From the NCBI GenBank assembly GCA_963731125.1, contig CAVSVP010000008.1, positions 496,001 to 560,000 of the forward strand: 64,000 bases of DNA, read 5' to 3'. Numbering within the stretch: the stretch's first letter is position 1; every line of letters starts with the position of its first letter. The DNA comes from CAVSVP01 sp963731125. GTDB lineage: Bacteria; Pseudomonadota; Gammaproteobacteria; Competibacterales; Competibacteraceae. Under the pieces are notes generated by a model. It did no database searches. It was given only the letters and a program-made list of their open reading frames with translations, and was not told the origin of the DNA. The position numbers and the translations under genes are program-made. Of the stretch, positions 51,328 through 60,006 are shown one piece after another.

Positions 51328-51456
51328 AGTAATGAACCTCTCCAGAGGCAAAGTTTCCATCCGCCGGGTCGCTGACGGTTTCGAGAAATATTCCGTTTAT
51401 CCCGTCGCCAAGCCGGCAATAGAACCGGCGGGCGGATGGAAATCAGAGAAAAACCC

Positions 51457-52041
51457 TTAGATCCCGTAGGCCTTGTCCCAACCCCAGGTCTGTGGACGGT
51501 CACCGCGTCGCGTCACACGCTGTCGGTAAATATCGGCAACGATATCACCATCTCCCGCCAACAGGGCCTTAGTGGAGCACATTTCGGCACACAAGGGCAG
51601 CTTGCCTTCGGCAATCCGGTTGGCTCCGTACTTGGTGTACTCCTCCGGTGAGCCATCGGCTTCGGGACCGCCTGCACAGAAAGTGCACTTGTCCATCTTG
51701 CCGCGCACCCCGAAGGCGGACTGTTGGGGGTACTGGGGTGCCCCAAAGGGACAGGCATAGAAACAGTACCCGCAGCCGATACATTGATCCTTGTCGTGCA
51801 ACACGATGCCGTCCTCTGTGGTGTAGAAGCAATCCACTGGACAGACCGCCGCGCACGGGGCATCCGTACAATGCATACAGGCCACGGAAATGGATTTCTC
51901 TCCCGGTTCGCCGTCGTTGAGCGTTACCACCCGGCGCCGGTTTACGCCCCAGGGAACTTCGTTCTCATTTTTACAGGCCGTAACACAGGCATTACACTCG
52001 ATGCACCGCTCGGCATCACAAAGAAACTTCATTCGCGCCAT
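51457..52041 (-). CDS. fdhB: Formate dehydrogenase iron-sulfur subunit (FdhB)
   Basis: A 194-residue four-cluster ferredoxin subunit. Cysteine motifs are CIECNACVTACKNENE, CMHCTDAPCAAVCPVDC, CIGCGYCFYACPFGAPQ and the spread CTFC...CAEMC set. It relays electrons from the molybdenum (or tungsten) subunit to the cytochrome b. It lacks a membrane helix, unlike FdnH/FdoH, so anchoring would depend on FdhC. It is 32 bases downstream of fdhA. Confidence 0.92.
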   Translation of the reverse strand: MARMKFLCDAERCIECNACVTACKNENEVPWGVNRRRVVTLNDGEPGEKSISVACMHCTDAPCAAVCPVDCFYTTEDGIVLHDKDQCIGCGYCFYACPFGAPQYPQQSAFGVRGKMDKCTFCAGGPEADGSPEEYTKYGANRIAEGKLPLCAEMCSTKALLAGDGDIVADIYRQRVTRRGDRPQTWGWDKAYGI

Positions 52042-52072
52042 TGTGAATTCTCCTCAAGCTCAGTGCCAACGC

Positions 52073-54964
52073 TTAGGCAGCATAGATTTTACACAGGGAA
52101 CACTTGGTTTCCTGCATGGCAGTCACCGAGTCGTAACCATAGGTAAATACCGTGTTGCAGGCCTCGCCCAGCACATAGGGATCACTACCCTCGGGATATT
52201 TGCTGCGCCGGTTTTCACCCTGGAAATGACCACCAAAGTGAAAGGGCGTCCACACAACCCCGGGAGCCACGCTGCGGGTTAATTTGGCCTTAATCTTAAT
52301 GCGGCCCCCTTCCGGGCCCTCGAGCCAGATATCCTGACCATCACGGATATTGGCGTTATTGGCATCCACCGGATGAATGTCGGCGAACATCTGTTGTTGC
52401 AGTTCCGCCAGCCAGGGATTGGAGCGGGTCTCGTCGCCGCCGCCTTCGTATTCCACCAGGCGTCCGCTGGTGTGAATCAGCGGAAATTCCTGGGAGTAGT
52501 CCTTGGCCTGAATAGAGCTGTAGCGGGTAGGTAGACGCCAAAATGATTTGCGGTCTTCATAAGTGGGGTATTTTTCCACCAAATCCCGCCGGGTGGTATA
52601 CAGCGGTTCCCGATGAATGGGTACCGGATCGGGGAACGTCCAGACCACACAGCGGGCTTTGGCATTACCAAAGGGAGCGCAGCCGCGTTGAATGGCCACC
52701 CGTTGAATGCCGCCGGAAAGATCCGTTTTCCAGTTCTTGCCCTCGGCCTGGGCTTTTTCTGCATCGGTCAGTTCGTCCCACCAGCCTAAGCTCTTGAGCA
52801 TATCGGCGGTAAATTCGGGGTAGCCGTCGGTAATCGCCGAGCCCTTGCTGTAGGAGTCCTCCGCCAGCAGGCTGACGCCGTTGCGTTCGACGCCAAACCG
52901 AGCCCGGAAGGTAAGGCCGCCGTCTTTGACGGGTTTACTGGTATCATAGAGTACATGGGTGCCCGGATGTTTCATCTGCGGGGTGCCCCAGCATGGCCAG
53001 GGCAGGCCGTAACAATCACCATTGGCCGGTCCGCCCTCGGCCAGCAGTGTGGTGGTATTAAAGGTATGCCAATTTTGCTGATGCTGTTTCAGGCGTTCCG
53101 GACTCTGCCCGGTATAACCAATGGTCCACATGCCCCGGTTAAACTCCCGGGTAATGTCCTCAATCAGCGGCTCATTATTATTAACCTGAATGTGCTTACA
53201 CAATTCATTGGCCATTCCCAGCCGCTTGGCCAACTGATACATAATGGTATGGTCGGGTAGCGACTCGAACAGCGGTTCAATGACTCTATCCCGCCACTGC
53301 AGGGAGCGATTGGAGGCCGTCACTGAGCCATAGGTCTCAAACTGGGTGCAGGCCGGCAGCAAGTACATATTGTCGGTACGGTCCTGCATGACCGCCGTGA
53401 CCGTAGGATAAGGGTCCACGACAATGAGCAGATGCACCTTTTCCATGGCTTTTTTCTGTTCGGGCCCCCGGGTTTGGCTGTTAGGCGCATGCCCCCAGAG
53501 AATCATCGCGCGCAGATTATCTTGCTGGGCAATATCGGCCTTGTCTTCCAAAATGCCGTCGATCCAGCGGGAGACCGTAATACCCTTGGTGTACATGGGC
53601 GGGGTCGGCTGTCCTTCCACCTCTTCATAGACCGCCGGGTCAAAGCGGGATTTTAGCCAAGCATAGTCGAGATCCCAGACCTTGGCCCAGTGCTGCCAGG
53701 CGCCTTCGGTCAAACCATAGTAGCCGGGCAAGGTATCCGCCAGCACGCCCAGATCGGTGGCCCCTTGGACGTTGTCGTGGCCGCGGAAAATATTGGTACC
53801 ACCCCCCTCGATGCCCATATTGCCTAGCACCAACTGAAAGATGCAGTAGGCCCGGGTGTTATTATTACCGATGGTGTGCTGGGTGCCGCCCATGCACCAG
53901 ATAAAGGTGCCGGGCCGGTTCTCTGCCATGACCTGGGCCACTTTTTTGACTTCATCTGCAGGCACTCCGGTGACCCGCTCCACTTCGTCCGGCGTCCATT
54001 TTGCCACTTCGGCACGTACTTCCTCCATGCCGTAGACCCGCTGGCGGATAAATTCCTTGTCTTCCCAGCCATTGTCGAAGATATGCCACAGCATGCCCCA
54101 GATCAACGGCACGTCGGTGCCAGGGCGCAGGCGAACGTAGTGGTCGGCGTGCGCCGCGGTACGCGTAAAGCGGGGATCGATCACGATGAGTTTGGCGCCA
54201 TTCTCTTTGCCCCGAAACACATGCTGGAGAGAGACCGGATGGGCCTCGGCGGGATTGCCGCCGATAATCAAAATGGCCTTACTGTTATGAATATCGTTAT
54301 AGGAATTGGTCATTGCCCCGTAGCCCCAGGTGTTTGCCACACCGGCCACGGTCGTGGAATGACAAATGCGCGCCTGGTGGTCTACATTATTGGTGCCCCA
54401 CATGGCGGCCAACTTGCGGTAGAGATAGGCTTGCTCGTTATTAAATTTGGCCGAACCCAGCCAATAGACCGAATCTGGACCGGATTCCTCACGGATTTTC
54501 AGCAGCTGTTCGCCGATCTCATCGATGGCCTGATCCCAGGTAATGCGTGTCCATTTGCCATTCACCAGCTTCATGGGATATTTAAGGCGGCGTTCACCAT
54601 GACCGTGTTCCCGTACCGATGCACCCTTGGCGCAATGGGACCCTAGGTTAAAGGGGTGATCAAAAGCCGGCTCCTGGCCGACCCAAACGCCATCCTGGAC
54701 CTCGGCGTAAATACCGCAACCCACCGAACAGTGGGTACACACGGAACGAATGGTTTGACTTTCGCCCGCGCTGTTTTGAGTCGCGGTTGCCTTGGCTTTT
54801 TTTATCATGCCGGGAGTGGCCATTGATGCGATGGCCGTACCGCCCATAACAATGCCGGAGTTTCGCAAAAACGCCCGGCGATCCATGGTCAGACCTTGGC
54901 AGCTCAAGCGCGCTTCGGTGTTGCCGGCGGTGACTTCGATCGCCGTCTTCTTTATTAATTTCAT
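52073..54964 (-). CDS. fdhA: Formate dehydrogenase catalytic subunit (FdhA), Tat-exported, cysteine form
   Basis: A 963-residue bis-molybdopterin enzyme oxidising formate to CO2. Its Tat signal is MDRRAFLRNSGIVMGGTAIA, placing it in the periplasm. The 4Fe-4S cluster cysteines are CTHCSVGCGIYAEV and GSHCAKGASVREHG. The metal ligand position reads DHQARICHSTTVAGVANTWG: cysteine rather than selenocysteine, so no Sec machinery is needed. The C-terminal METKCSLCKIYAA carries two extra cysteines of unknown role. Its neighbours supply the Fe-S and heme subunits, a Tat-target peptide and a TorD chaperone. ATG at 54964 follows a GGAGGAG site. Confidence 0.93.
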   Translation of the reverse strand: MKLIKKTAIEVTAGNTEARLSCQGLTMDRRAFLRNSGIVMGGTAIASMATPGMIKKAKATATQNSAGESQTIRSVCTHCSVGCGIYAEVQDGVWVGQEPAFDHPFNLGSHCAKGASVREHGHGERRLKYPMKLVNGKWTRITWDQAIDEIGEQLLKIREESGPDSVYWLGSAKFNNEQAYLYRKLAAMWGTNNVDHQARICHSTTVAGVANTWGYGAMTNSYNDIHNSKAILIIGGNPAEAHPVSLQHVFRGKENGAKLIVIDPRFTRTAAHADHYVRLRPGTDVPLIWGMLWHIFDNGWEDKEFIRQRVYGMEEVRAEVAKWTPDEVERVTGVPADEVKKVAQVMAENRPGTFIWCMGGTQHTIGNNNTRAYCIFQLVLGNMGIEGGGTNIFRGHDNVQGATDLGVLADTLPGYYGLTEGAWQHWAKVWDLDYAWLKSRFDPAVYEEVEGQPTPPMYTKGITVSRWIDGILEDKADIAQQDNLRAMILWGHAPNSQTRGPEQKKAMEKVHLLIVVDPYPTVTAVMQDRTDNMYLLPACTQFETYGSVTASNRSLQWRDRVIEPLFESLPDHTIMYQLAKRLGMANELCKHIQVNNNEPLIEDITREFNRGMWTIGYTGQSPERLKQHQQNWHTFNTTTLLAEGGPANGDCYGLPWPCWGTPQMKHPGTHVLYDTSKPVKDGGLTFRARFGVERNGVSLLAEDSYSKGSAITDGYPEFTADMLKSLGWWDELTDAEKAQAEGKNWKTDLSGGIQRVAIQRGCAPFGNAKARCVVWTFPDPVPIHREPLYTTRRDLVEKYPTYEDRKSFWRLPTRYSSIQAKDYSQEFPLIHTSGRLVEYEGGGDETRSNPWLAELQQQMFADIHPVDANNANIRDGQDIWLEGPEGGRIKIKAKLTRSVAPGVVWTPFHFGGHFQGENRRSKYPEGSDPYVLGEACNTVFTYGYDSVTAMQETKCSLCKIYAA

Positions 54965-55027
54965 GGGGTTATACTCCTCCTAGTGCACAGCCTCAGATAG
55001 CGGTGACTATGGGTAAATCCGACAACT

Positions 55028-55258
55028 TCACGATGAAGCGCTTTGGTAGTAAGCCGCGATATGCGGTGTGAGGCGATAGCCTTTTTTAGCATTGTTTTCT
55101 GTTGCATCGGCATCGGCATCGGCATCGGCTTCGGTAACCGCCAGAACGATTCCCGATGTCATCGCCGCCACGCTGACGCCTGCACCGGCAGTCAACGTAT
55201 GGCGCAGGAAAGTGCGCCGACTTTCCGTGGAAGTAGTCGCAACTTTTGGAGTAGGCAT
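55028..55258 (-). CDS. Formate-dehydrogenase-region Tat-target small protein
   Basis: A 76-residue protein with twin-arginine signal ESRRTFLRHTLTAGAGVSVA, matching the small Tat substrates that lie next to fdhA. The central (Asp-Ala)n stretch is coded by a tandem GCATCG repeat on the plus strand (about 55106-55131), so its length may vary between strains. The end KKGYRLTPHIAAYYQSA is the conserved tail. The role is unknown, possibly assembly of the enzyme. The start at 55258 has GAGGAG upstream; the longer frame is rejected. Confidence 0.8.
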   Translation of the reverse strand: MPTPKVATTSTESRRTFLRHTLTAGAGVSVAAMTSGIVLAVTEADADADADATENNAKKGYRLTPHIAAYYQSASS

Positions 55259-55327
55259 GAGTTTTCTCCTCATTTATGTATAAGGCTGATGTCCTAATGA
55301 AATGATTATTTCCTAGCGAAAAATGGC

Positions 55328-55936
55328 TTAAACCAGCATATTCAGATACTGCTTTTCCAGCGTAATGAATGTCTGGCCCAAGCAACCGACGGCTCGATAA
55401 AAACAGGCATTGCTAGCTCCTTGCAAATCCGTAAAAAATGTTTCCATCCAGGATCCTAGGTGGGTGTCGAAGAACTGTCGCTGACTCTCCGGAGAGCACG
55501 TAGCGTCTCTGATCAGCATGGCCATGACCTCGCAGAGAGCTGCTGCGTGATCTTCAGGTTCATGGACATTTTCCGGGCGCTGATAACCCAGAGTTGCCAG
55601 GTCTCGGCGCAACCGGACCAAAGGTTTTTCCATGAGAAACCCGGTTAAGTACCAGGAACCATAGGGCACTAATTCACCGCGGCCCAGCCCGATAAACAGA
55701 TTGTGATATTCAGCAGCCAAGTCACTGGCTTGCGCCTGTTGCGCAGCTGCGTTTAACTCACACCAAGCCAGTGTCATAGCGCCCTGCGGTGAATTATCGT
55801 CGGCTGTAATGGCTCGCAACCGTGCCAGTATGGCGTCATCAGGCGTTGCAGCAAGCAAGTTGGCTAGTAGCGAATACGTTCCGGCTCGCCACTGTGCCTC
55901 CGACACCACGTTGGGTGCTGACTGCGAGGCGTTCAA
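55328..55936 (-). CDS. TorD-family molecular chaperone for formate dehydrogenase
   Basis: A 202-residue all-helical TorD/DmsD-type chaperone. It carries the family-like LFIGLGRGELVPYGSWYLTG segment, followed by MEKPLVRLRRDLATLGYQ, then EDHAAALCEVMAMLIRD. Such chaperones bind the Tat signal and delay export until the cofactor is inserted. The gene overlaps the ferredoxin gene upstream (ATGA-type) and precedes the Tat-target gene. Confidence 0.85.
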   Translation of the reverse strand: MNASQSAPNVVSEAQWRAGTYSLLANLLAATPDDAILARLRAITADDNSPQGAMTLAWCELNAAAQQAQASDLAAEYHNLFIGLGRGELVPYGSWYLTGFLMEKPLVRLRRDLATLGYQRPENVHEPEDHAAALCEVMAMLIRDATCSPESQRQFFDTHLGSWMETFFTDLQGASNACFYRAVGCLGQTFITLEKQYLNMLV

Positions 55937-57618
55937 GGGGTTTCTCCACCATTCTTGTCAAATAAGTCGCGCACCCGGCATTCGCCGCACATTTGCAGCC
56001 TTGTGAGCGCCGTCTCATCCGGAAACAGGCGGTGACCCGCCAGCTTAGCGGTCATTTTGTCGATAATGCTGCGGGTGGCGAAGGGCTTGCCGCAAGCGAT
56101 GCAAAGAAAAGCCTCCTCTTCATGAAGCGTAAGCCGCCGGCGCCGCTGCTGTGGATCAAAGAGAAAACGAGGACGCCGGATAATAGCGTCTTCGGGACAG
56201 GCAACTTCACATAGTCCACACTGAACGCAGTTAGCTTCCAGGAACTCTAAACGCGGGGTATCGCCACCGTCGTATAAGGCTGCCGCCGGACAGACCGAAA
56301 CACAGGCCATACACAGCGTGCAGGCATGGCGATCGATCTGTAGTTCACCAAAGGGAGCCTGAGGCGGTAATGGGATGACGTTGGCAAGCTGCGGTGCCTG
56401 AGCCGCGAGAAAATCGATAGCATAATAAAGGGTAGCGCGCTTGTCGTTACGAGCGGCGAAGCCTGCCGGCTTAAGGGGTGGCATGGATGGCCCGGCTGCC
56501 AGGTTATTCAGTAGCTGCGTGTCATTATCGGTGTCTTCAACTAGGCCTAGGGCCAGCGGCGCATAACCCATGCCCTCCAGCAAAGTATGAGCATAACTCA
56601 ACTGCGCGTTAACTTCTTCGGTCACCCTAATCGGCACCTGATCCGTGCTCAATAGCAATACCCGGCTGGCGCCGTAGGCCAAAGCAGCCAGCCACACTTC
56701 CAAACCGGCGCTGCCTAGCTCCTCGAGTTCGAACGGAATCACCTGACCCGGCAGTCGTTCTGCTGAGTGGGTAAGCCGCGCTCTGCCGGTTTGCCCATCA
56801 TGAAGCAATAAGATCGGCGTGCTACCGCCGGCCTCGCGATAAGCCTGCAGCAGGGTGCGCAGGCGCTGAAGCGTATCGGCGGGTGCCGGAAAAGTATAGG
56901 TAATGGCGCCGGTGGGGCAGGCCGTAGCACAGCTTCCGGCGCCTTGGCAGGCGTAGGGATCTACCGTGATGGCATTGCCGAGAGAAATAATCGCTCCCGT
57001 GGGACAGGTATCGAGACAGCGGGTGCAGCCCTTGAGTCCACTCCTGCCATGGGCGCAAATATCCGCATCGTATTGGAAAAACTTGGGTTTTTCGAACTCT
57101 CCTACCAGGGTCGGCAGCTCTGCCAGCGTCCGTTGCAATACCTCGGCATTCCCCTGTGGTGCGTAGTAGCCAAGGGGTGGCGTTTCCCAGCCCAACAGAG
57201 GGGAAATACTGAGATCCAGTAGCAGATCAAAATGGGCATTTCCGGGTTCTAGGGTCTGGGCAATATCCAACTCGCCGTGTTCTTTGGATACTAGCGTTAC
57301 CGTAAATTCACCCAAATGGCCAGTGATACGAATTACGCTGGCCTGGCTGATGAAAAGCAGTGGTGTATCCTCTGCTGCGTGGGTAATGCCTTCCCCTTGC
57401 GCCAATACAAAGCAGCGTAGAGGAGTCTTGTTAAGCTCAGCGCTAAGTGCAAGTGCCTGCCTGGCTTCGCCGATGATTAACAAACGCCCAAGGGAACGGT
57501 ATGAAACCAGAGAAGTAGGCGTAACAGCGACTTTGCCGGCAGTTTGGAGTGCCGTTTCCCGGGCTTTTGCATTAGCCTTGTTGTAAACGCCGTGCTCGAC
57601 GGTTTCCACCAACCTCAT
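55933..57618 (-). CDS. Multi-cluster 4Fe-4S protein of the fdh operon
   Basis: A 561-residue cytoplasmic iron-sulfur protein. Two 4Fe-4S motifs lie near residue 200 (CTRCLDTCPTGAI, CQGAGSCATACPTGAI), and two near 420-460 (CTLCMACVSVCPAAAL, CVQCGLCEVACPEDAI). A C-terminal cysteine pair-of-pairs (CIACGKPF...CGECRVRD) resembles a zinc or cluster site. The first 170 residues contain a region like an oxidoreductase fragment. It may carry electrons during maturation of FdhA or act as an alternative electron outlet. It overlaps both neighbours by four bases. Confidence 0.85.
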   Translation of the reverse strand: MRLVETVEHGVYNKANAKARETALQTAGKVAVTPTSLVSYRSLGRLLIIGEARQALALSAELNKTPLRCFVLAQGEGITHAAEDTPLLFISQASVIRITGHLGEFTVTLVSKEHGELDIAQTLEPGNAHFDLLLDLSISPLLGWETPPLGYYAPQGNAEVLQRTLAELPTLVGEFEKPKFFQYDADICAHGRSGLKGCTRCLDTCPTGAIISLGNAITVDPYACQGAGSCATACPTGAITYTFPAPADTLQRLRTLLQAYREAGGSTPILLLHDGQTGRARLTHSAERLPGQVIPFELEELGSAGLEVWLAALAYGASRVLLLSTDQVPIRVTEEVNAQLSYAHTLLEGMGYAPLALGLVEDTDNDTQLLNNLAAGPSMPPLKPAGFAARNDKRATLYYAIDFLAAQAPQLANVIPLPPQAPFGELQIDRHACTLCMACVSVCPAAALYDGGDTPRLEFLEANCVQCGLCEVACPEDAIIRRPRFLFDPQQRRRRLTLHEEEAFLCIACGKPFATRSIIDKMTAKLAGHRLFPDETALTRLQMCGECRVRDLFDKNGGETP

Positions 57619-58181
57619 GTTGGCTGTCTCTCCTGCGGTGCTGCCGAGGGTGTCTCCGGTGCTGCGGGATCACTCGGGGAAAGAGAGGCATGCAGGGCAA
57701 CGGTATCCTGTTCTTGTCCGATCTCAGGCTGGGTTTCATTGGTTGCCGCTGGCTTGGCGAGACGCTCGGCCGCTACCTGTATCCGGTGGCGCATGTCCTG
57801 GGTAACCCGATTCCCGAGGCCGGCGAAGTGGGTATAATTTTCATTATAGTCATCGAGACCGTCGGTCACATTGAACTTGGGCGAGTGGAACAGCTTACGC
57901 AGGGCCAGACGACGCAGTTCCTCGCTGACCTTGGGGGAGAAAAAGACACTGTAATCCGAATGTTCATCCAGAGATGCCAGCACAGGCATGTCAGCATCCG
58001 TTAATGTCTCTTTACCAAGACTAAGGTCTTCTGTTGCCGGAACTGTCGCCGTCGGCTTATCCTCCTGGACTGCGGCGGCGTTGGCCTTACGGGTCGACCA
58101 ACGACGCCAAAATGGTGCGCTCGAGTCGGCTGCTTCCTCATGCGCTTCGTTCCCAAGGTGGTCGATTTTAGAATGACTCAC
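57615..58181 (-). CDS. DUF3306 protein
   Basis: A 188-residue hydrophilic protein of DUF3306: FWRRWSTRKANAA near the N-terminus and the core HSDYSVFFSPKVSEELRRLA then LFHSPKFNVTDGLDDYNENY. It is regularly coded next to DUF3305 in fdh loci and has no known activity. The C-terminus is rich in Pro and Ala and probably disordered. It overlaps DUF3305 upstream by fourteen bases and the iron-sulfur gene downstream by four. Confidence 0.85.
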   Translation of the reverse strand: MSHSKIDHLGNEAHEEAADSSAPFWRRWSTRKANAAAVQEDKPTATVPATEDLSLGKETLTDADMPVLASLDEHSDYSVFFSPKVSEELRRLALRKLFHSPKFNVTDGLDDYNENYTHFAGLGNRVTQDMRHRIQVAAERLAKPAATNETQPEIGQEQDTVALHASLSPSDPAAPETPSAAPQERQPT

Positions 58182-58674
58182 GATCTTTCTCCGTCCAATT
58201 GCGACGTTTGCGCTTGATGTTTGGTTCGGGTAGGTAGTGACTTATCACGTAGCGCTCGATCCATTGGTAAAGTTCTGGTGGCATGGGCACGGCTTCGACT
58301 TCCGCTTCCCCTTCCAGGTAAGCGTGGGCTGCGTCAAAGCTGGCACTTACTAGGAAGGGTTCAGGGATGCCTTGCGCGTTGCGGTAGCAAATCACATAAA
58401 GGCTGGGATTTTTGGAAAGCAGGTTAAGGTAATAACTTTCGGTTTCATCCTTGTATAGGCGCAGAGGAAACCCGCCCCAGAGATAATCGTCTTCCGTAGA
58501 ACTGGAATGTACCAACTTCCCGCAGACCGGCGAAGTCAATTGCTGATGAACAACGACTCCGGTAACCCGCCAAGAATCGCATAGCCATGGTTTGCCAGAG
58601 GGAGGAGCACGGCGCTGCATCATCACCGCGACGGTGAATGCCGCAGGACCTGTGAATTGTTCCGCGTCCTCCAT
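58168..58674 (-). CDS. DUF3305 protein
   Basis: A 168-residue protein of DUF3305, with PSGKPWLCDSWRVTGVVVHQ, the LRLYKDETESYYLNLLSKNP block and FLVSASFDAAHAYLEGEAEV characteristic of the family. It heads the nine-gene formate dehydrogenase operon. An AAGGAGG site lies upstream. The function is unknown; co-occurrence with fdh suggests a maturation role. Confidence 0.85.
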   Translation of the reverse strand: MEDAEQFTGPAAFTVAVMMQRRAPPSGKPWLCDSWRVTGVVVHQQLTSPVCGKLVHSSSTEDDYLWGGFPLRLYKDETESYYLNLLSKNPSLYVICYRNAQGIPEPFLVSASFDAAHAYLEGEAEVEAVPMPPELYQWIERYVISHYLPEPNIKRKRRNWTEKDRESF

Positions 58675-58941
58675 AACCGCTAAAACCTCCTTAAAATGCT
58701 ACCGCAGTGCGTGAAACAATAATGCCAACATTATCCTAATAATGCCAACTTATCCTTTAGAATAGATCCAAACTGCAATATTGCCAAGTTTAACTATGGT
58801 TAATAAGGGGGAAAGCCAATCTTTTTGGCACCGCTGGCGGTTGAATCAATACGGGTCAGTGCCGAAGTTGGCTGCAGGTTTCGGGGATAACTGCATCAGT
58901 GAACATCATCCATTTCGTTTAAGTTCTGGGGAAAGCACTTA
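58675..58941. promoter_or_regulatory. Divergent fdh control region with spaced direct repeats
   Basis: Between the DUF3305 operon and the DUF6352 gene, AATAATGCCAAC-TTATCCT occurs twice (58718-58737 and 58738-58756), and a weaker CAATATTGCCAAG follows near 58777-58789. TGCCAA cores are spaced 20 and 39 bases, about two and four helical turns, as expected for cooperative regulator sites. The regulator is unknown. Confidence 0.5.
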
Positions 58942-60003
58942 ATGTCACTACCTCCGCACTACAAAGTCAGTCAGCGTTCGTCTTTTCCAGAGGTCTGGCC
59001 CGCCAGCGGTTACCGACACCTTACCGTCAGCGACACCGGCCGACTGCAAATCACCGCGGCCTTCCTGCGCCACTTGTTTGAGCGCCCGGAATTGATGCCT
59101 GTTGAAACTTCCTGTGCGAAGGAAAGGGCTTTGCATCAGGCCCTTCTGGAAGATCCCGAAAAACCGGTTGGCGAACTCGGGCTGCAGAGCATCAGCGACG
59201 CCGACGCCAGAGAAAATTACCGTATTGCTCTGGGGTTTCGCAACTTTCTGCTGCAGCAAGACAGCATTGAAAGCGCTTATCTGGCGCTGGTCAGTGGCAA
59301 GGCAGGGCAAATGACCCCCCCCATTTTAATAGAGCAACTGGTACAAATTGTTCTCAGCCATCTGCTGGACCGGGAAAGGAATCCGTACCGGTTGCGGGCA
59401 GCGGAAATTTTTTTCCGATTGCAGAAAGTCAGCCTGGATACCGGCATTCTGCTCGCCGATGCCGAGGTGCTGGAAAAGTGTCGCGGAGCCGGCGGTCTTA
59501 CGGTCCTGCAACAGCTTCTCCAGCAGGCTCGGGAAACGGCTGCAAAGCAGCAAAACACACTAGCCATATTGACGGAAGACAATGCCGAGCAGTACTGGCA
59601 ACAAACCGAGCCATTTCAATTTGTCTTTAGCTTGAATCAGCAAGAATCCGGTATTGAAGCCTTATGCCGAGTTCTAGAAAGCTGGATCGCGCATTTTCAT
59701 GGTTTATCCGCGCGTATTCATTGGGTTCCGCAGATCGTTGCCGAGCGCTGGTTCTGGCATATTGGCCTCGATGTGGAAAGCACCCGGATGTTAAATACCC
59801 TCTATCGCGGAGAGTCGGTTGAAGAGGCTGATTTGCAGCGGATCCTGGTGCTTTTGCAATTGGAACTGGAAGACCACGATCGGCTGCGACCGGATATGGC
59901 TGGATGCCCTATTTTTCTGGCAGTGGCCATGACCAAAGATAATCTGTTGCGGTTTAAACCTCAAAATATCCTGCTGAACTTACCCCTTATTACATCGGCC
60001 TGA
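58942..60003 (+). CDS. DUF6352 family protein
   Basis: A 353-residue protein resembling the DUF6352 family seen beside formate dehydrogenase loci. It begins with FPEVWPASGYRHLTVSDTGR, then LQITAAFLRHLFERPELMPV, and has a C-terminal block RWFWHIGLDVESTRMLNTLY. No catalytic motif is visible and no signal peptide. It starts the divergent pair with the ankyrin gene, whose ATG lies four bases after its stop. A link to formate metabolism rests on position. Confidence 0.7.
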   Translation: MSLPPHYKVSQRSSFPEVWPASGYRHLTVSDTGRLQITAAFLRHLFERPELMPVETSCAKERALHQALLEDPEKPVGELGLQSISDADARENYRIALGFRNFLLQQDSIESAYLALVSGKAGQMTPPILIEQLVQIVLSHLLDRERNPYRLRAAEIFFRLQKVSLDTGILLADAEVLEKCRGAGGLTVLQQLLQQARETAAKQQNTLAILTEDNAEQYWQQTEPFQFVFSLNQQESGIEALCRVLESWIAHFHGLSARIHWVPQIVAERWFWHIGLDVESTRMLNTLYRGESVEEADLQRILVLLQLELEDHDRLRPDMAGCPIFLAVAMTKDNLLRFKPQNILLNLPLITSA

Positions 60004-60006
60004 GAC

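Noticed and set aside
53876..54646. 256-codon plus-strand ORF
   Set aside because: It is antisense to fdhA, which has all expected motifs.
55092..55283. Short tandem repeats as a CRISPR-like array
   Set aside because: The units are six bases with no spacers and sit in a coding sequence; this is a microsatellite.
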